IMG/VR virus record: IMGVR_UViG_3300040751_002675
Location: 1 to 23,997 of that record
Direction: 5' to 3' (one strand)
From: a virus
DNA: 23,997 nucleotides
Part shown: one piece after another, positions 1-7,844 of the stretch
Layout of the letters: each line of letters opens with the position of its first letter
Numbering within the stretch: the stretch's first letter is position 1
The notes under the pieces: generated by a model
Databases searched by the model: none
Told to the model about the DNA's origin: nothing
The model's input: only the letters and a program-made list of their open reading frames with translations
Made by a program: the position numbers and the translations under genes

Positions 1-363
1 TATTTCTTCGCCTTCTGCCGGATGTCCTTTAGGCCAACGTACTCCTTGATCAGCCCAGTAACGTTCTGTGATAGGCTGGAAGTCTAGTTGTACTGGATGT
101 CTATTGTCTTCAATGTCAACTATCTGGACATTATTTTTTGTAAGAACATCAACAATAGTATCAAGATGATTAACGTAGCCTGTGCCGCCAATACCAAAGA
201 AAGCAACTTTACCGTCCCATCTTCCCAGTTTATACTGGGGCATGTATCGAGCATAAGGCACTTCAAATTTAAGAGCATTGGCGAGCTTTCGTCGTACATC
301 GACCTCTAGTCCTTCTAGTTTGATGTTTACTTCGTCTTCAATTATTAATCTACAAGTACTCAT
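1..363 (-). CDS. uvsW: UvsW-like helicase, N-terminal part (runs off left edge)
   Basis: Only the first 121 residues are in the window. The translation starts MSTCRLIIEDEVNIKLEG and continues with a segment of the kind VRRKLANALKFEVPYARYMP, then KLGRWDGKVAFFG and GGTGYVNHL. This basic, aromatic N-terminal region ahead of the helicase core is what I associate with UvsW of marine T4-like phages. In T4, UvsW is an SF2 helicase that unwinds branched recombination intermediates and R-loops. No helicase motif (Walker A, DEAD/H) is reached before the edge, so the call rests on the N-terminal domain and on the nearby recombination genes. The start ATG overlaps the stop of the upstream 416-aa gene as ATGA, implying translational coupling. 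Confidence 0.72.
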   Translation of the reverse strand, partial: MSTCRLIIEDEVNIKLEGLEVDVRRKLANALKFEVPYARYMPQYKLGRWDGKVAFFGIGGTGYVNHLDTIVDVLTKNNVQIVDIEDNRHPVQLDFQPITERYWADQGVRWPKGHPAEGEEI

Positions 364-1610
364 GCTTTATAAACATAACCTCTTAAAAATGGACTTGCAT
401 CATCGTCATAATGCAATACCAAATCAAAGCTCTCTAAGTAAGGACCTACTTTTGTTGATAGCCTATTAGCACTACTTGTAAATGCAGCACTAGGATGCCA
501 GTCGGCCTGTAATAGTGGCTTTGGAACTTTATTATTACTAATATACACTATTTTGGTATTTTTGTCAACCAAATTGTTTAATTGTTTTTGTTGAATAAAT
601 TGATTAAAGTGTATACCTTCTCCTACATTTTCTTTTCTAAACATAACACTGATTTTGTCATTAGGAATAATGTTTGCAAACAATTTATAGAATGTAGTTA
701 GTTCGTCAAATGCATATTTTTCATCTAGTACAACTAACAGTGGAAATCTATTCAACTCAAGTATAGATTCTGCTAGCTGTTCTAATGTATACTTGTTGCT
801 GTTTACAAGTACTCTCTTTTTAGTTCTTTGAACTATTTTTGCTGTTAGAGGAGTTACTTGTCTAAAAGAATTATGTAATTCATTATCATCAAAATCTGCA
901 ATTCCTATTACGTCTCTTTGATCATAATAGTGTATAAGATTCTCTTGTGACGGTTCTCCGATTGTAGAAATAGCATAGTCAAATGCTTTGTTAGATATAT
1001 TGTTTAAGTTAAATCCTCTTAAACTAGTTACGAAATTCTTTTTGTTTTCATTCATTTTTAAAATCTTTTCATAATATTCTTTTATCTCTGTGTCAATTTC
1101 AAAATTATTTGATTCATTAAAGTTTGATAAAATTTCAAACACAGATTTTTCGTTAAAAGGAAAGTAATGAATTTTATTTTCCTTGTCATAGTCTCCTTCA
1201 CCAAGTGAACGTTTAATAGCTTCTATATTGCTAATAAGTTTCTTTTGAAAAATAAATCTTATTGCAATAAAAGGAGCCTTGTCACTTTCGTAAACTTTAT
1301 TAGGTCCTTGATCATCTACAAGTTTAACCCAGCGACTTCTATCTATTTGTCTTAGAGGTAATCTAGTCGTATTAATATTTTCTAGATCAATATTGTATTG
1401 ATCAAATTGTGATTTATAGTATAAAACTTTTTGTTTAGCAAGATCATATTGTCTATCAGTAAACCCTATACCTTTAAATGTTTGTCTAGCTAAACTATAA
1501 ACTAAGTTCTTATCAGAATTTTCGATTTGAAATAAAATTGGAGAGTCGGTTGACCCAACTTCCTTAAGACCAGCAAGTGTTTCTATTGCATCTTCGCATG
1601 AGTTTAACAT
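360..1610 (-). CDS. conserved-looking 416-aa protein of unknown function, upstream of uvsW
   Basis: I do not recognise this protein. It is 416 aa, soluble-looking, with no signal peptide or membrane segment. Visible landmarks are FTDRQYDLAKQKVLYYKSQF near residues 50-69, HYFPFNEKSVFEILSNF near 148-164, a hydrophobic beta-strand-like segment FPLLVVLDEKYAF in the second half, and a C-terminal part with DLVLHYDDD. The alternating strand/helix pattern could fit a degraded helicase-like or P-loop fold, but no Walker motif is visible. A start at 1610 fits an AAAGGAAA ribosome-binding site about 8-10 bases upstream. The gene follows a strong sigma70-type promoter and is coupled to uvsW by an ATGA overlap, suggesting a role in early replication/recombination. 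That role is inference only. Confidence 0.8.
   Translation of the reverse strand: MLNSCEDAIETLAGLKEVGSTDSPILFQIENSDKNLVYSLARQTFKGIGFTDRQYDLAKQKVLYYKSQFDQYNIDLENINTTRLPLRQIDRSRWVKLVDDQGPNKVYESDKAPFIAIRFIFQKKLISNIEAIKRSLGEGDYDKENKIHYFPFNEKSVFEILSNFNESNNFEIDTEIKEYYEKILKMNENKKNFVTSLRGFNLNNISNKAFDYAISTIGEPSQENLIHYYDQRDVIGIADFDDNELHNSFRQVTPLTAKIVQRTKKRVLVNSNKYTLEQLAESILELNRFPLLVVLDEKYAFDELTTFYKLFANIIPNDKISVMFRKENVGEGIHFNQFIQQKQLNNLVDKNTKIVYISNNKVPKPLLQADWHPSAAFTSSANRLSTKVGPYLESFDLVLHYDDDASPFLRGYVYKA
540..568 (-). promoter_or_regulatory. possible internal sigma70-type promoter ahead of uvsW
   Basis: On the minus strand TTGACA (568-563) is followed after exactly 17 bases by TATATT (545-540), five of six matches to TATAAT. 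It lies inside the 416-aa coding sequence about 180 bases upstream of the uvsW start. The match is good, but the region is AT-rich and coding, so chance is a real alternative. Confidence 0.35.
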
Positions 1611-1637
1611 TGAGTTGTTTCCTTTAGCTTTTAAACT

Positions 1638-1666
1638 ATTATAAACTACTATAAGGAAAAAGTCAA
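1638..1666 (-). promoter_or_regulatory. sigma70-type (early) promoter for the 416-aa gene and uvsW
   Basis: On the minus strand TTGACT (1666-1661) and a perfect TATAAT (1643-1638) are separated by exactly 17 bases. The -35 box overlaps the TGA stop of the upstream glycan gene, and the predicted start near 1631 leaves a short leader with an AAAGGAAA ribosome-binding site before the ATG at 1610. It would separate early expression of this gene and uvsW from the late-type cassette upstream. Confidence 0.8.
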
Positions 1667-2577
1667 TCTTTATCGGCGTTTTCTTCGATAATTTCTTCTA
1701 ATTTATGAAGTATTCTTTTTAGCGGAATGCCTTGAGATATTTCTTCAATGGTCCACTCAGTGTATGCAATATTGTTTGCCCATTGCTGTCTGTCTGGCAT
1801 GTCAGGATCTTCAATACGTTTTAAGTTTAAGTTAGCAACTGGTGCAGCTAGGCTTTCAGGACCTGTAAAAATAGGTACTCCATTAAGTGCTGCCTGTGTT
1901 GCAGGATTACTCGACCAATTAACTACACACCATGCATCATTTAGTTGCTTATCAAAATCAAAGTCGTCATAGGTGCCTGCTACTTGTCTTGGTTGATTAA
2001 AATATACGTCATTATAATTTTTTATAGTTTCTTTAATCCAGGTTTGATCTAAAGGACTTCTTGGATGAGGACGAATACGTATGTCTCTGTCTGTAACAGT
2101 TCTTATTTGAGTTATAATACTTTCAATCCACTCAGTGCTAGTAGGCATGTCACGCCATTGATGACTAAATTCATTTTGACCTAATACTAATACATACTTA
2201 GGCTGATATGTTCTAGGTCGCCAAGGTTGCATTTTTAATTTTAAACCTGTAAGTCTATCGCTGATGTTATCTGTTTCATGTCCGAAATATGCTTCACCGT
2301 TAATACCACCAACAGCTACCTTCCATGTTTTATTTCTTATAAGACCTCCGACTTCAAGAACAATTACTGGCTTTCCGGCTTCAGTAAACTTTTTCATTAC
2401 CTTCTGATTGCCTTTCATTCTACCGTTCCATAAGACGCTCCATATAACGGCTACATCTGGCATATCCCAGTTACCTTCTACAACTGTATGTCCTAATTTT
2501 TCTGCACCTTGTTTAAATGCTTGGAACACAGGTCCTGCGTTCATTGCACCAAAGTCTGTAAACATTCCAAATATCAT
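1663..2577 (-). CDS. capsule-polysaccharide-biosynthesis-like protein (paralogue A)
   Basis: This 304-aa protein looks like a GT-B-type capsule or surface-polysaccharide enzyme (KpsS-like). Visible parts are an N-terminal Rossmann-like half, a central QPKYVLVLGQ strand (125-134), RIRPHPRSP (167-175) with the His-Pro typical of this group, and a C-terminal block AWCVVNWSSNPATQAALNGV (215-234) followed by PIF and LNLKRIEDPD. The last block matches two other proteins in the cassette (5220-6167 and 7062-7844) in order and spacing, so the three are paralogues. Its ATG overlaps the stop of the glycosyltransferase upstream by four bases (ATGA). Family assignment is moderately sure; donor and acceptor are unknown. 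Confidence 0.65.
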   Translation of the reverse strand: MIFGMFTDFGAMNAGPVFQAFKQGAEKLGHTVVEGNWDMPDVAVIWSVLWNGRMKGNQKVMKKFTEAGKPVIVLEVGGLIRNKTWKVAVGGINGEAYFGHETDNISDRLTGLKLKMQPWRPRTYQPKYVLVLGQNEFSHQWRDMPTSTEWIESIITQIRTVTDRDIRIRPHPRSPLDQTWIKETIKNYNDVYFNQPRQVAGTYDDFDFDKQLNDAWCVVNWSSNPATQAALNGVPIFTGPESLAAPVANLNLKRIEDPDMPDRQQWANNIAYTEWTIEEISQGIPLKRILHKLEEIIEENADKD

Positions 2578-3308
2578 GATTTTACTTTTTCCACTAATTT
2601 TTCAAAATCGTCTCTGCGTTTTAATCCATGTTTGAAATGTACAAGATATGACTTTAATATACTCCTGCTCATAGGAGTTTTATGCATTCCTGGATTGATA
2701 TCATTCATTTCTTTTTCTTTAAATTCTTTAACAACAGCGCCGTATACATCGCCGTCATAAAATCTACGAAGGTCTTCTTTTTCTCTATTAACATATCTCT
2801 CTTTGTATCTTTTTACAAATTTGTCGTAGTGCTTATGATTTTTGTTTAAAGCAAAGAATCCAGTTTCGCAACTAAACATCAACGGACTAGTTTCGTCATG
2901 TTTAATAGCATGGTGCCATACTCCTAAGTGAGTTGATAATTTATCTTCAGGAATTAACGACTCAATAAATTCTTTAGTTATATGCTTTTTAGTAACTACG
3001 TCTGCATCTAACCAAACTAAAATATCTGTTTCGATATTTTCCATAGCATGAATAATTGAGTATGCTTTTTTTGCAAATGTTTTTTCAGAAGCTTTTCTTT
3101 TTTCTTTTTGAAACACAAAATAGTCAGGATCGAGATCTTCAAACGGAACTTTAACGAATCTACTATTGTTAAAAAGTTCAAAGTCTTCTACATACAATAC
3201 AATATGAATGTTTGGATCCCAATACTGTAGCATTGTTTCTAAACAGTGTTTTCCTACTTTATCATAGTAAGATTGATCAAAACTAGTTATTACCGTAACT
3301 TTACGCAT
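2574..3308 (-). CDS. DxD glycosyltransferase-like protein
   Basis: This 244-aa protein begins MRKVTVITSFDQ and carries a hydrophobic strand ending in a DAD motif (TDILVWLDADVV, DAD at 101-103). That is the nucleotide-sugar and metal-binding signature of GT-A fold glycosyltransferases. A downstream DGDVYG and a C-terminal LVHFKHGLKRR segment recall the HFK-type ending of the paralogue at 7841-8593. It is divergently paired with another paralogue at 3359-4183, which shares the MRK start and the DVL-W-DAD-V core. A ribosome-binding site ACAGGAAA lies just upstream. It heads a two-gene minus-strand unit with 1663-2577. Sugar specificity cannot be read. Confidence 0.72.
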   Translation of the reverse strand: MRKVTVITSFDQSYYDKVGKHCLETMLQYWDPNIHIVLYVEDFELFNNSRFVKVPFEDLDPDYFVFQKEKRKASEKTFAKKAYSIIHAMENIETDILVWLDADVVTKKHITKEFIESLIPEDKLSTHLGVWHHAIKHDETSPLMFSCETGFFALNKNHKHYDKFVKRYKERYVNREKEDLRRFYDGDVYGAVVKEFKEKEMNDINPGMHKTPMSRSILKSYLVHFKHGLKRRDDFEKLVEKVKS

Positions 3309-3322
3309 GAATTTCCTGTCTA

Positions 3323-3330
3323 CATAAATA
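3323..3330 (+). promoter_or_regulatory. T4-type late promoter box for the plus-strand island
   Basis: CATAAATA matches the NATAAATA late-box pattern of T4-like phages. The T4 rule (box ends at -6) puts the start near 3336, leaving a 23-base leader with GAAAGAGG before the ATG at 3359. It would make the two plus-strand genes an independent late unit. Confidence 0.65.
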
Positions 3331-3336
3331 TATACG

Positions 3337-3343
3337 TATTTAA
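3337..3343 (-). promoter_or_regulatory. possible variant late box for the minus-strand glycosyltransferase
   Basis: The minus strand reads GTTAAATACG here, the same TTAAATA variant seen just upstream of gp17. It would give a start near 3331 and a 23-base leader with ACAGGAAA before the ATG at 3308. One base differs from the NATAAATA pattern, so this is weak. Confidence 0.35.
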
Positions 3344-3358
3344 CTGAAAGAGGATACT

Positions 3359-4183
3359 ATGAGAAAATTTGCGGTTGTAACAACTTTTAATCAACAAGGT
3401 CTTGATAGGTATGCACAAAGATTTATCAACACATTTGATAAGAATATGCCAAATGAAATTGACCTTCTTATCTATAGCGAGAGAGCTAATCCTACTATTC
3501 CTAAGAATAAAAGAAGAACCGTACAGATTTTTGATGTAGAAAAACAATTACGTAATACACTAATTGCATTTAAGAAAAGATGGAAGGGAGTTCCTAAAGC
3601 AAACGGACTAGCTCCTGATGGATCTAGACTAGATGCAGGAAAAGCATTTAAATGGGACGCGGTTAGATTCAGTCATAAAGTTTACGCAATTTTTGATGCT
3701 GCAAAAGAAACAGATGCAGATGTGCTCATTTGGATGGACGCCGACACTGTTGTTCATAGTCCAGTTTCGTATGAATTTTTTGATAAGTTTATTCCATCTA
3801 ATGTATTCACAGCATTCTTAGGCAGAGGCAGGAAGTACACAGAGTGCGGATGGTATAGTATGAATTTAAAACATCCACATGCTGATAAATTTTTTGAAGA
3901 GTTTCAAAAAATGTACGACGATGCAGAAAACGGAATATTTCAAGAAAAAGAATGGCACGATAGTTATATTTTTGATGTGGTACGAAAAAGACATGAACAA
4001 GAAACTGGAACTGTAAACAAAGACATATCCAGTGGTATAGAAGGTGAAGGTCATCCTTTAATTAATAGCGAACTAGGTGCATACTTTGATCATTTAAAAG
4101 GTGATAGAAAAAGCACTGGGCAAAGCAAAGCTAAAGATTTAAAAGTTCAACGTAGCGAAGATTATTGGAAATCTGTTAGATGA
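3359..4183 (+). CDS. DxD glycosyltransferase-like protein, opposite orientation
   Basis: This 274-aa protein begins MRKFAVVTTFNQ and has the core DADVLIWMDADTVV with DAD at 127-129, indicating a GT-A fold glycosyltransferase. It differs from its paralogues by a longer segment between the first strand and the DxD (about 60-105, basic and Gly/Lys-rich) and by a C-terminal region with GAYFDHLKGDRK. A ribosome-binding site AGAGG precedes the ATG by six bases, below a late-promoter box. Its TGA overlaps the ATG of the next gene (ATGA), so the two form a tight operon. It is one of only three plus-strand genes in the window; together these suggest a separately acquired pair. Sugar specificity is unknown. 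Confidence 0.72.
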   Translation: MRKFAVVTTFNQQGLDRYAQRFINTFDKNMPNEIDLLIYSERANPTIPKNKRRTVQIFDVEKQLRNTLIAFKKRWKGVPKANGLAPDGSRLDAGKAFKWDAVRFSHKVYAIFDAAKETDADVLIWMDADTVVHSPVSYEFFDKFIPSNVFTAFLGRGRKYTECGWYSMNLKHPHADKFFEEFQKMYDDAENGIFQEKEWHDSYIFDVVRKRHEQETGTVNKDISSGIEGEGHPLINSELGAYFDHLKGDRKSTGQSKAKDLKVQRSEDYWKSVR

Positions 4184-4725
4184 AAAAAGGTCTTTTAGAT
4201 ATTGCTACACGTATTATCTTAGAAAACAAATGCACTCGTCTGTGTGAAATAGGAACACACCGAGGAAAGACAGCCGTACAATTAATTGATTTTTGCTGTA
4301 AAAACTTTCCTGGCAAAATTATTTCTTATGAAGGATTTGATGTATTTGATTATGCATGGAATAATGAAGAATTTAACCGTAAAGAAGTAAACGGAAAAAA
4401 TGGTGCAAAGTACGGATTAGTAAAACGTGATATAATGCACTATGAAAAAAAATATCGTAATTTAAAAGTAAAGTTACATAGAGGATTTACACACGAAACT
4501 TTGAAATATAAAAAATATGATTTCGTTTATATTGATGGCGGTCACAGTTATGATACTGTAAAACACGATTACGAAAAAGTTAAAGATAGTAAAGTTATAT
4601 TATTTGACGATTGCCAAGAGCCAACTGTTTTTAAATTTACTGAAGAACTAAGACAAAACGGTATTGATATACAATACATTGACACAGGAACTCCTCACAA
4701 ATGGGGATTAATCATTAACAATTAA
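4180..4725 (+). CDS. class I SAM-dependent methyltransferase-like protein (plus-strand copy)
   Basis: This 181-aa protein has a SAM-binding glycine motif CEIGTHRGKT (22-31) and a second conserved block DFVYIDGGHSYDTVKHDY (114-131) ending in VILFDD (139-144). This arrangement is typical of the Methyltransf_24 type often found in glycan loci. It is clearly paralogous to the minus-strand gene 4708-5223, which shares YIDGGHSY-TVKHDY and ILFDD. The two genes converge and overlap tail to tail by 18 bases. Start is coupled to the upstream glycosyltransferase by ATGA. A role in O-methylating a sugar is plausible given the neighbours; the substrate is not determined. Confidence 0.72.
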   Translation: MKKGLLDIATRIILENKCTRLCEIGTHRGKTAVQLIDFCCKNFPGKIISYEGFDVFDYAWNNEEFNRKEVNGKNGAKYGLVKRDIMHYEKKYRNLKVKLHRGFTHETLKYKKYDFVYIDGGHSYDTVKHDYEKVKDSKVILFDDCQEPTVFKFTEELRQNGIDIQYIDTGTPHKWGLIINN

Positions 4726-4899
4726 CCACATACGTTTTTTACGATGTGTTAATTCTAATTCTTTTCCTTTACCAATTTCATTTATAGCTTCTTGAACTCC
4801 TGGAAGATTGTAGTCATCAAATAATATAATTTTTGAGTCTTTAACCATACTATAATCGTGCTTAACAGTAGCATAACTATGTCCTCCGTCAATATAAAC
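4525..4899. repeat. imperfect inverted repeat formed by two convergent methyltransferase genes
   Basis: Positions 4525-4614 on the plus strand and the complement of 4810-4899 align base for base without gaps at roughly three quarters identity by eye (about 21 differences in 90). They encode the same YIDGGHSY to ILFDD block. The arms face each other across the tail-to-tail gene junction, so this is an inverted gene duplication rather than a mobile-element end. Confidence 0.7.
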
Positions 4900-5223
4900 A
4901 AAGCTATAACGTATCGGAGATGTTAGTGTTTGTTGTGTATATCCTTCAACTATATCATATGTAAAGTTTTTATATTGTCTACGCAACCGATTTAATTTTG
5001 CTATTATTTTTTCTTTATCGGGTACCGACTTACCGTTCCATTCTTCAGTAGGAACTTCTTCAAATGCATCGTATCCTTTATAGTGCAATCTATTTCTATA
5101 TTCAAGAGCAATACTACACATCCATCGTGCTGTGATGCCTTTGTGGCATCCTATCTCCATAATACTTGTTGGCTTGTATTCTCGTAATAAAGGTTCTACG
5201 ACTTCACATTGTGCAGGAATCAT
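4708..5223 (-). CDS. class I SAM-dependent methyltransferase-like protein (minus-strand copy)
   Basis: This 171-aa protein carries MEIGCHKGIT (22-31) as SAM-binding loop and SFVYIDGGHSYATVKHDY (107-124) followed by IILFDDYNLPG. It is the paralogue of 4180-4725. The glycine motif and the IDGGH block occupy matching positions, while the middle and C-terminus differ (RKKRMWLIVND end). It is the last gene of the overlapping minus-strand glycan operon: its ATG overlaps the stop of 5220-6167 by four bases. Probable glycan or small-molecule methyltransferase; the substrate is unknown. Confidence 0.72.
   Translation of the reverse strand: MIPAQCEVVEPLLREYKPTSIMEIGCHKGITARWMCSIALEYRNRLHYKGYDAFEEVPTEEWNGKSVPDKEKIIAKLNRLRRQYKNFTYDIVEGYTQQTLTSPIRYSFVYIDGGHSYATVKHDYSMVKDSKIILFDDYNLPGVQEAINEIGKGKELELTHRKKRMWLIVND
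4720..4754. other. hairpin at the convergent methyltransferase junction
   Basis: AATTAACCACAT and ATGTGTTAATT pair as an 11-bp stem with one bulged C around a T-rich loop. It spans the overlap of two convergent genes. It might act as a weak two-way terminator, but the T run is in the loop rather than after the stem, so the function is doubtful. Confidence 0.35.
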
Positions 5224-6167
5224 TTTATATATTGTCTCATGTGTGACCAGGCTTCGCCGCTTTTTAGTTCATCAAAGTTCCAATGAAACATTGATAGTCT
5301 TTGTAACCAAGGTGTTCTTTCTAACATAATAGGATTTTCTATTATAGATAAATCGGTGTTTGCAATATCACGTGCTTGACTAAAACTAGGATCAGTTAAA
5401 AATACAGGAACACCTTCGATTGCTGCGCCAACAGCCGGACTTGAGTTGTGTCCAACTACCGCCCAACAGTTTCTAAGATAATCTTCTAAGTTTGTATCAT
5501 AAGGACTAATTGTAACATTTCTAATATTTTTAAGTTTGTTTTTAGGATCTCTAAGATTACTTAATATTCGTCTTGTGTTTTTGTCTCCCGGGTGTCCTCT
5601 AACAATTATTGGCCTGTCTGTATACTTTTTAATTTCTGTTATTGTTTCTAAAGCCCATTCTTGTATATCTTTGCCTTTCATACTCCAACCGCCGTTGCGT
5701 TGCAAACATAACAAAATATGATTACCAGAAGTACGCCAGTCTTTAACTTTAATGCCAATAGTTTTTCTAATACTATTCCAACGCTTAGGATCTAGATTAT
5801 CGTCACAATATAAACCTGTTGTAGGAAATATACCGTTAAAACTATATCTCAAATAATGATGAGGATTATCAGTATTTTTATACAAAAATAGATTACTATC
5901 TGCTGTAATAGTATATGCATTATTTTTTCTTTGCATGTCTATTACGTTTTTACGTATTTGTAAATGAGGCACACGTTGTCCTATTTCGTGTACCCATCCT
6001 TGTATAAGTGCTACTTGACTTGGCAAATGCATGCCTTCGTGAACCATACCATAGTCGCCGACTTTGTTAACGCCTTCTATAAAGTTTTTTAGAATGGCAG
6101 GCTTTTCTAAATTTTTATTATTTGCCGGAATACCTCCACTGTATGCAATTACGTTTATTCTACTCAT
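5220..6167 (-). CDS. capsule-polysaccharide-biosynthesis-like protein (paralogue B)
   Basis: This 315-aa protein shows the same two-part plan as 1663-2577. An N-terminal half has GWVHEIGQRVPHLQIR. A strand HILLCLQRNGGWSMKG (150-165) follows, then ITEIKKYTDRPIIVRGHPGD (176-195) with the His-Pro pair, and a C-terminal block CWAVVGHNSSPAVGAAIEGV (234-253) plus DLSIIENP. That order resembles KpsS/capsule export-type glycosyltransferases, which add sugars to surface polymers. It overlaps both neighbours by four bases. The linker ITEIKKYTDRPI is nearly identical to one in 7062-7844, so these two are the closest pair. Exact reaction unknown. Confidence 0.65.
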   Translation of the reverse strand: MSRINVIAYSGGIPANNKNLEKPAILKNFIEGVNKVGDYGMVHEGMHLPSQVALIQGWVHEIGQRVPHLQIRKNVIDMQRKNNAYTITADSNLFLYKNTDNPHHYLRYSFNGIFPTTGLYCDDNLDPKRWNSIRKTIGIKVKDWRTSGNHILLCLQRNGGWSMKGKDIQEWALETITEIKKYTDRPIIVRGHPGDKNTRRILSNLRDPKNKLKNIRNVTISPYDTNLEDYLRNCWAVVGHNSSPAVGAAIEGVPVFLTDPSFSQARDIANTDLSIIENPIMLERTPWLQRLSMFHWNFDELKSGEAWSHMRQYIK

Positions 6168-7069
6168 AGCATACCTTTTACTTTTTTCCAGTATTTTTCA
6201 TTAGCATTAATACATTCGTCTAATGCATTAGGATATGATTGAGCTTCTTCAAGTGCAGGAATCCAGTCTTTAGATCTTGCAAATGTTGGTTCGTGCTTCA
6301 TAGCATTAAACTTACTACTCCATGGATCAACTACTACAACTCGTTTGCCTAGTATTGTTGCCCAATACGCACCATGATAACTGTTTGTAACTACTATGTT
6401 AGCACTACCTAATATTTCTGCAACTAGCTCTAAGTTTTGTCCTGTGTTTACAAATCTAGGAATTGGAGTATCACCAAAATCGCTTGCTTTGATTAATTGT
6501 TTTTTATGTTCAAACCAAATAATGTCATTAGTAACATTATATTTTTTTCTAAATGCAGGGTGCATACAACTTGCACATGGCACCCATTCATATGTGTCTG
6601 TTACATCTCTTATGCCAACAAGATCAAAATTTCTTAAAAATCTAGGAAATTTTTGTTTTGCTGCGCCTTTGATATTATGACCTGCACCCCAAATAATTTT
6701 TGTTCCATTATGGGGTTTTAAATTTCTTAATGCTTCTTTAAATATATCGTCAAACTTGTTCATAAAGGTTTTATGAACTTCTTGATTATTTGCATAACTA
6801 CATTCCCAAGCATTATCATACATATGCTGTAATCTTGTTTCGTCGGAATTTCTTGTAATAGTGTCTACAAACTCGCCAAATAATTCGTTTTCAATTAGGC
6901 CGCCACCGCCTACTACTATAGGCAAATTACTTTCATATGTTGTTAGATGAGGATTTGCAATATCTACTGTAATTAAATCCTCCTCTTTCATAAAATATCT
7001 TAGAGGATTACTATACCAGTCTCCTATATTATTTTGATCAGTTCTAAATACCTGTACTACTTTACTCAT
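6164..7069 (-). CDS. polysaccharide pyruvyl transferase-like protein (copy 1)
   Basis: This 301-aa protein has the hallmarks of the PS_pyruv_trans family, which transfers a pyruvyl ketal from phosphoenolpyruvate to a sugar. It shows VVGGGGLIENE (52-62), IIWGAGHNIKG (125-135), FDLVGIRD (148-155), and VVTNSYHGAYWATILGKRV (226-244). The segment EWVPCASCMHP (161-171) has a CxxC pair that is also present in the plus-strand copy at 10063-10842. The start is GDWYSNPLRY-like as in the paralogue (GDYYSNPSLY). It overlaps its upstream and downstream genes by eight and four bases. The family call is good; whether it truly pyruvylates is not established. Confidence 0.75.
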   Translation of the reverse strand: MSKVVQVFRTDQNNIGDWYSNPLRYFMKEEDLITVDIANPHLTTYESNLPIVVGGGGLIENELFGEFVDTITRNSDETRLQHMYDNAWECSYANNQEVHKTFMNKFDDIFKEALRNLKPHNGTKIIWGAGHNIKGAAKQKFPRFLRNFDLVGIRDVTDTYEWVPCASCMHPAFRKKYNVTNDIIWFEHKKQLIKASDFGDTPIPRFVNTGQNLELVAEILGSANIVVTNSYHGAYWATILGKRVVVVDPWSSKFNAMKHEPTFARSKDWIPALEEAQSYPNALDECINANEKYWKKVKGML

Positions 7070-7844
7070 CTGTGGTCTCCATAAGTATATTATACGCTTT
7101 GCCTGATTTCATTTCGTCAATGTGAAATTGACCATAAGCTAGGTGACAAGCCCATTTAAAAATTAAATCTTGGTCAAAAAATGTTGGTGTTTCTATTAAT
7201 GACAAATCTTTGTCACACACCGGGTCTGCTGCATTAGGTGCTAGTGTAAAAGAAGGTATTCCTGATAATACACTTTCTGTTGCTGCAATACTGTTGTATG
7301 TTACTGTACACCAAGCATCTTTAAAGTCTTCAAAGATGGGTCTATTTACCCTTGACGGTCTATCTGTTTTTTCTCTTACTACAATAGGTCTATCTGTATA
7401 TTTTTTTATTTCTTGAATTGTATCTTTTTTCCATTGTTCTAGATTAATACCGTAGAACTTACAAGGTTTTTCTGAAGGTGTAACTAATAATACGTTTTTA
7501 CCTGAACTTTGTATTTTAGGTATAGGTTGTTTTAGTGCTTCCCAACGATCACTAGGCCTATCGATAATTTTACTATGCTGTACAGCGTTTTTAACAATTC
7601 TGTGATACCATTTCCAACCACTAGGATTAACTGTACATTTGTAGTTTCCAAAATAACCACTATCCATATAATAGAAAGTATGCTGTTTCTCAATACACCA
7701 ATTAATTAGTTTTCGCTTGCCCATACTACGTATCATAATAGGTTTGTTGCCAAAATCATAGACATAATCTTCTATAGATAAATTTGCACCTTGGGCAAAC
7801 ATGTTTACATATTCATCTGTTAAATTTTTACTTAAACAAATCAT
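7062..7844 (-). CDS. capsule-polysaccharide-biosynthesis-like protein (paralogue C), lacking the His-Pro motif
   Basis: This 260-aa protein is the shortest of three paralogues. It keeps the strand NVLLVTP (117-123), TIQEIKKYTDRPIVVRE (142-158) and the C-terminal block AWCTVTYNSIAATESVLSGI (177-196) followed by PSF, DLSLIETP and FHIDEMKSGKAYNIL. Where the other two have RPHPR or RGHPG it reads REKTDRPSR, so the conserved His-Pro is gone. This could mean altered or lost catalysis, or a non-catalytic partner. Start and end overlap the neighbours by four and eight bases. The paralogy is clear; the activity is uncertain. Confidence 0.62.
   Translation of the reverse strand: MICLSKNLTDEYVNMFAQGANLSIEDYVYDFGNKPIMIRSMGKRKLINWCIEKQHTFYYMDSGYFGNYKCTVNPSGWKWYHRIVKNAVQHSKIIDRPSDRWEALKQPIPKIQSSGKNVLLVTPSEKPCKFYGINLEQWKKDTIQEIKKYTDRPIVVREKTDRPSRVNRPIFEDFKDAWCTVTYNSIAATESVLSGIPSFTLAPNAADPVCDKDLSLIETPTFFDQDLIFKWACHLAYGQFHIDEMKSGKAYNILMETTDE

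Noticed and set aside
88-469. Plus-strand frames near the left edge
   Set aside because: They lie opposite the uvsW and 416-aa genes, lack ribosome-binding sites and have no protein-like pattern.
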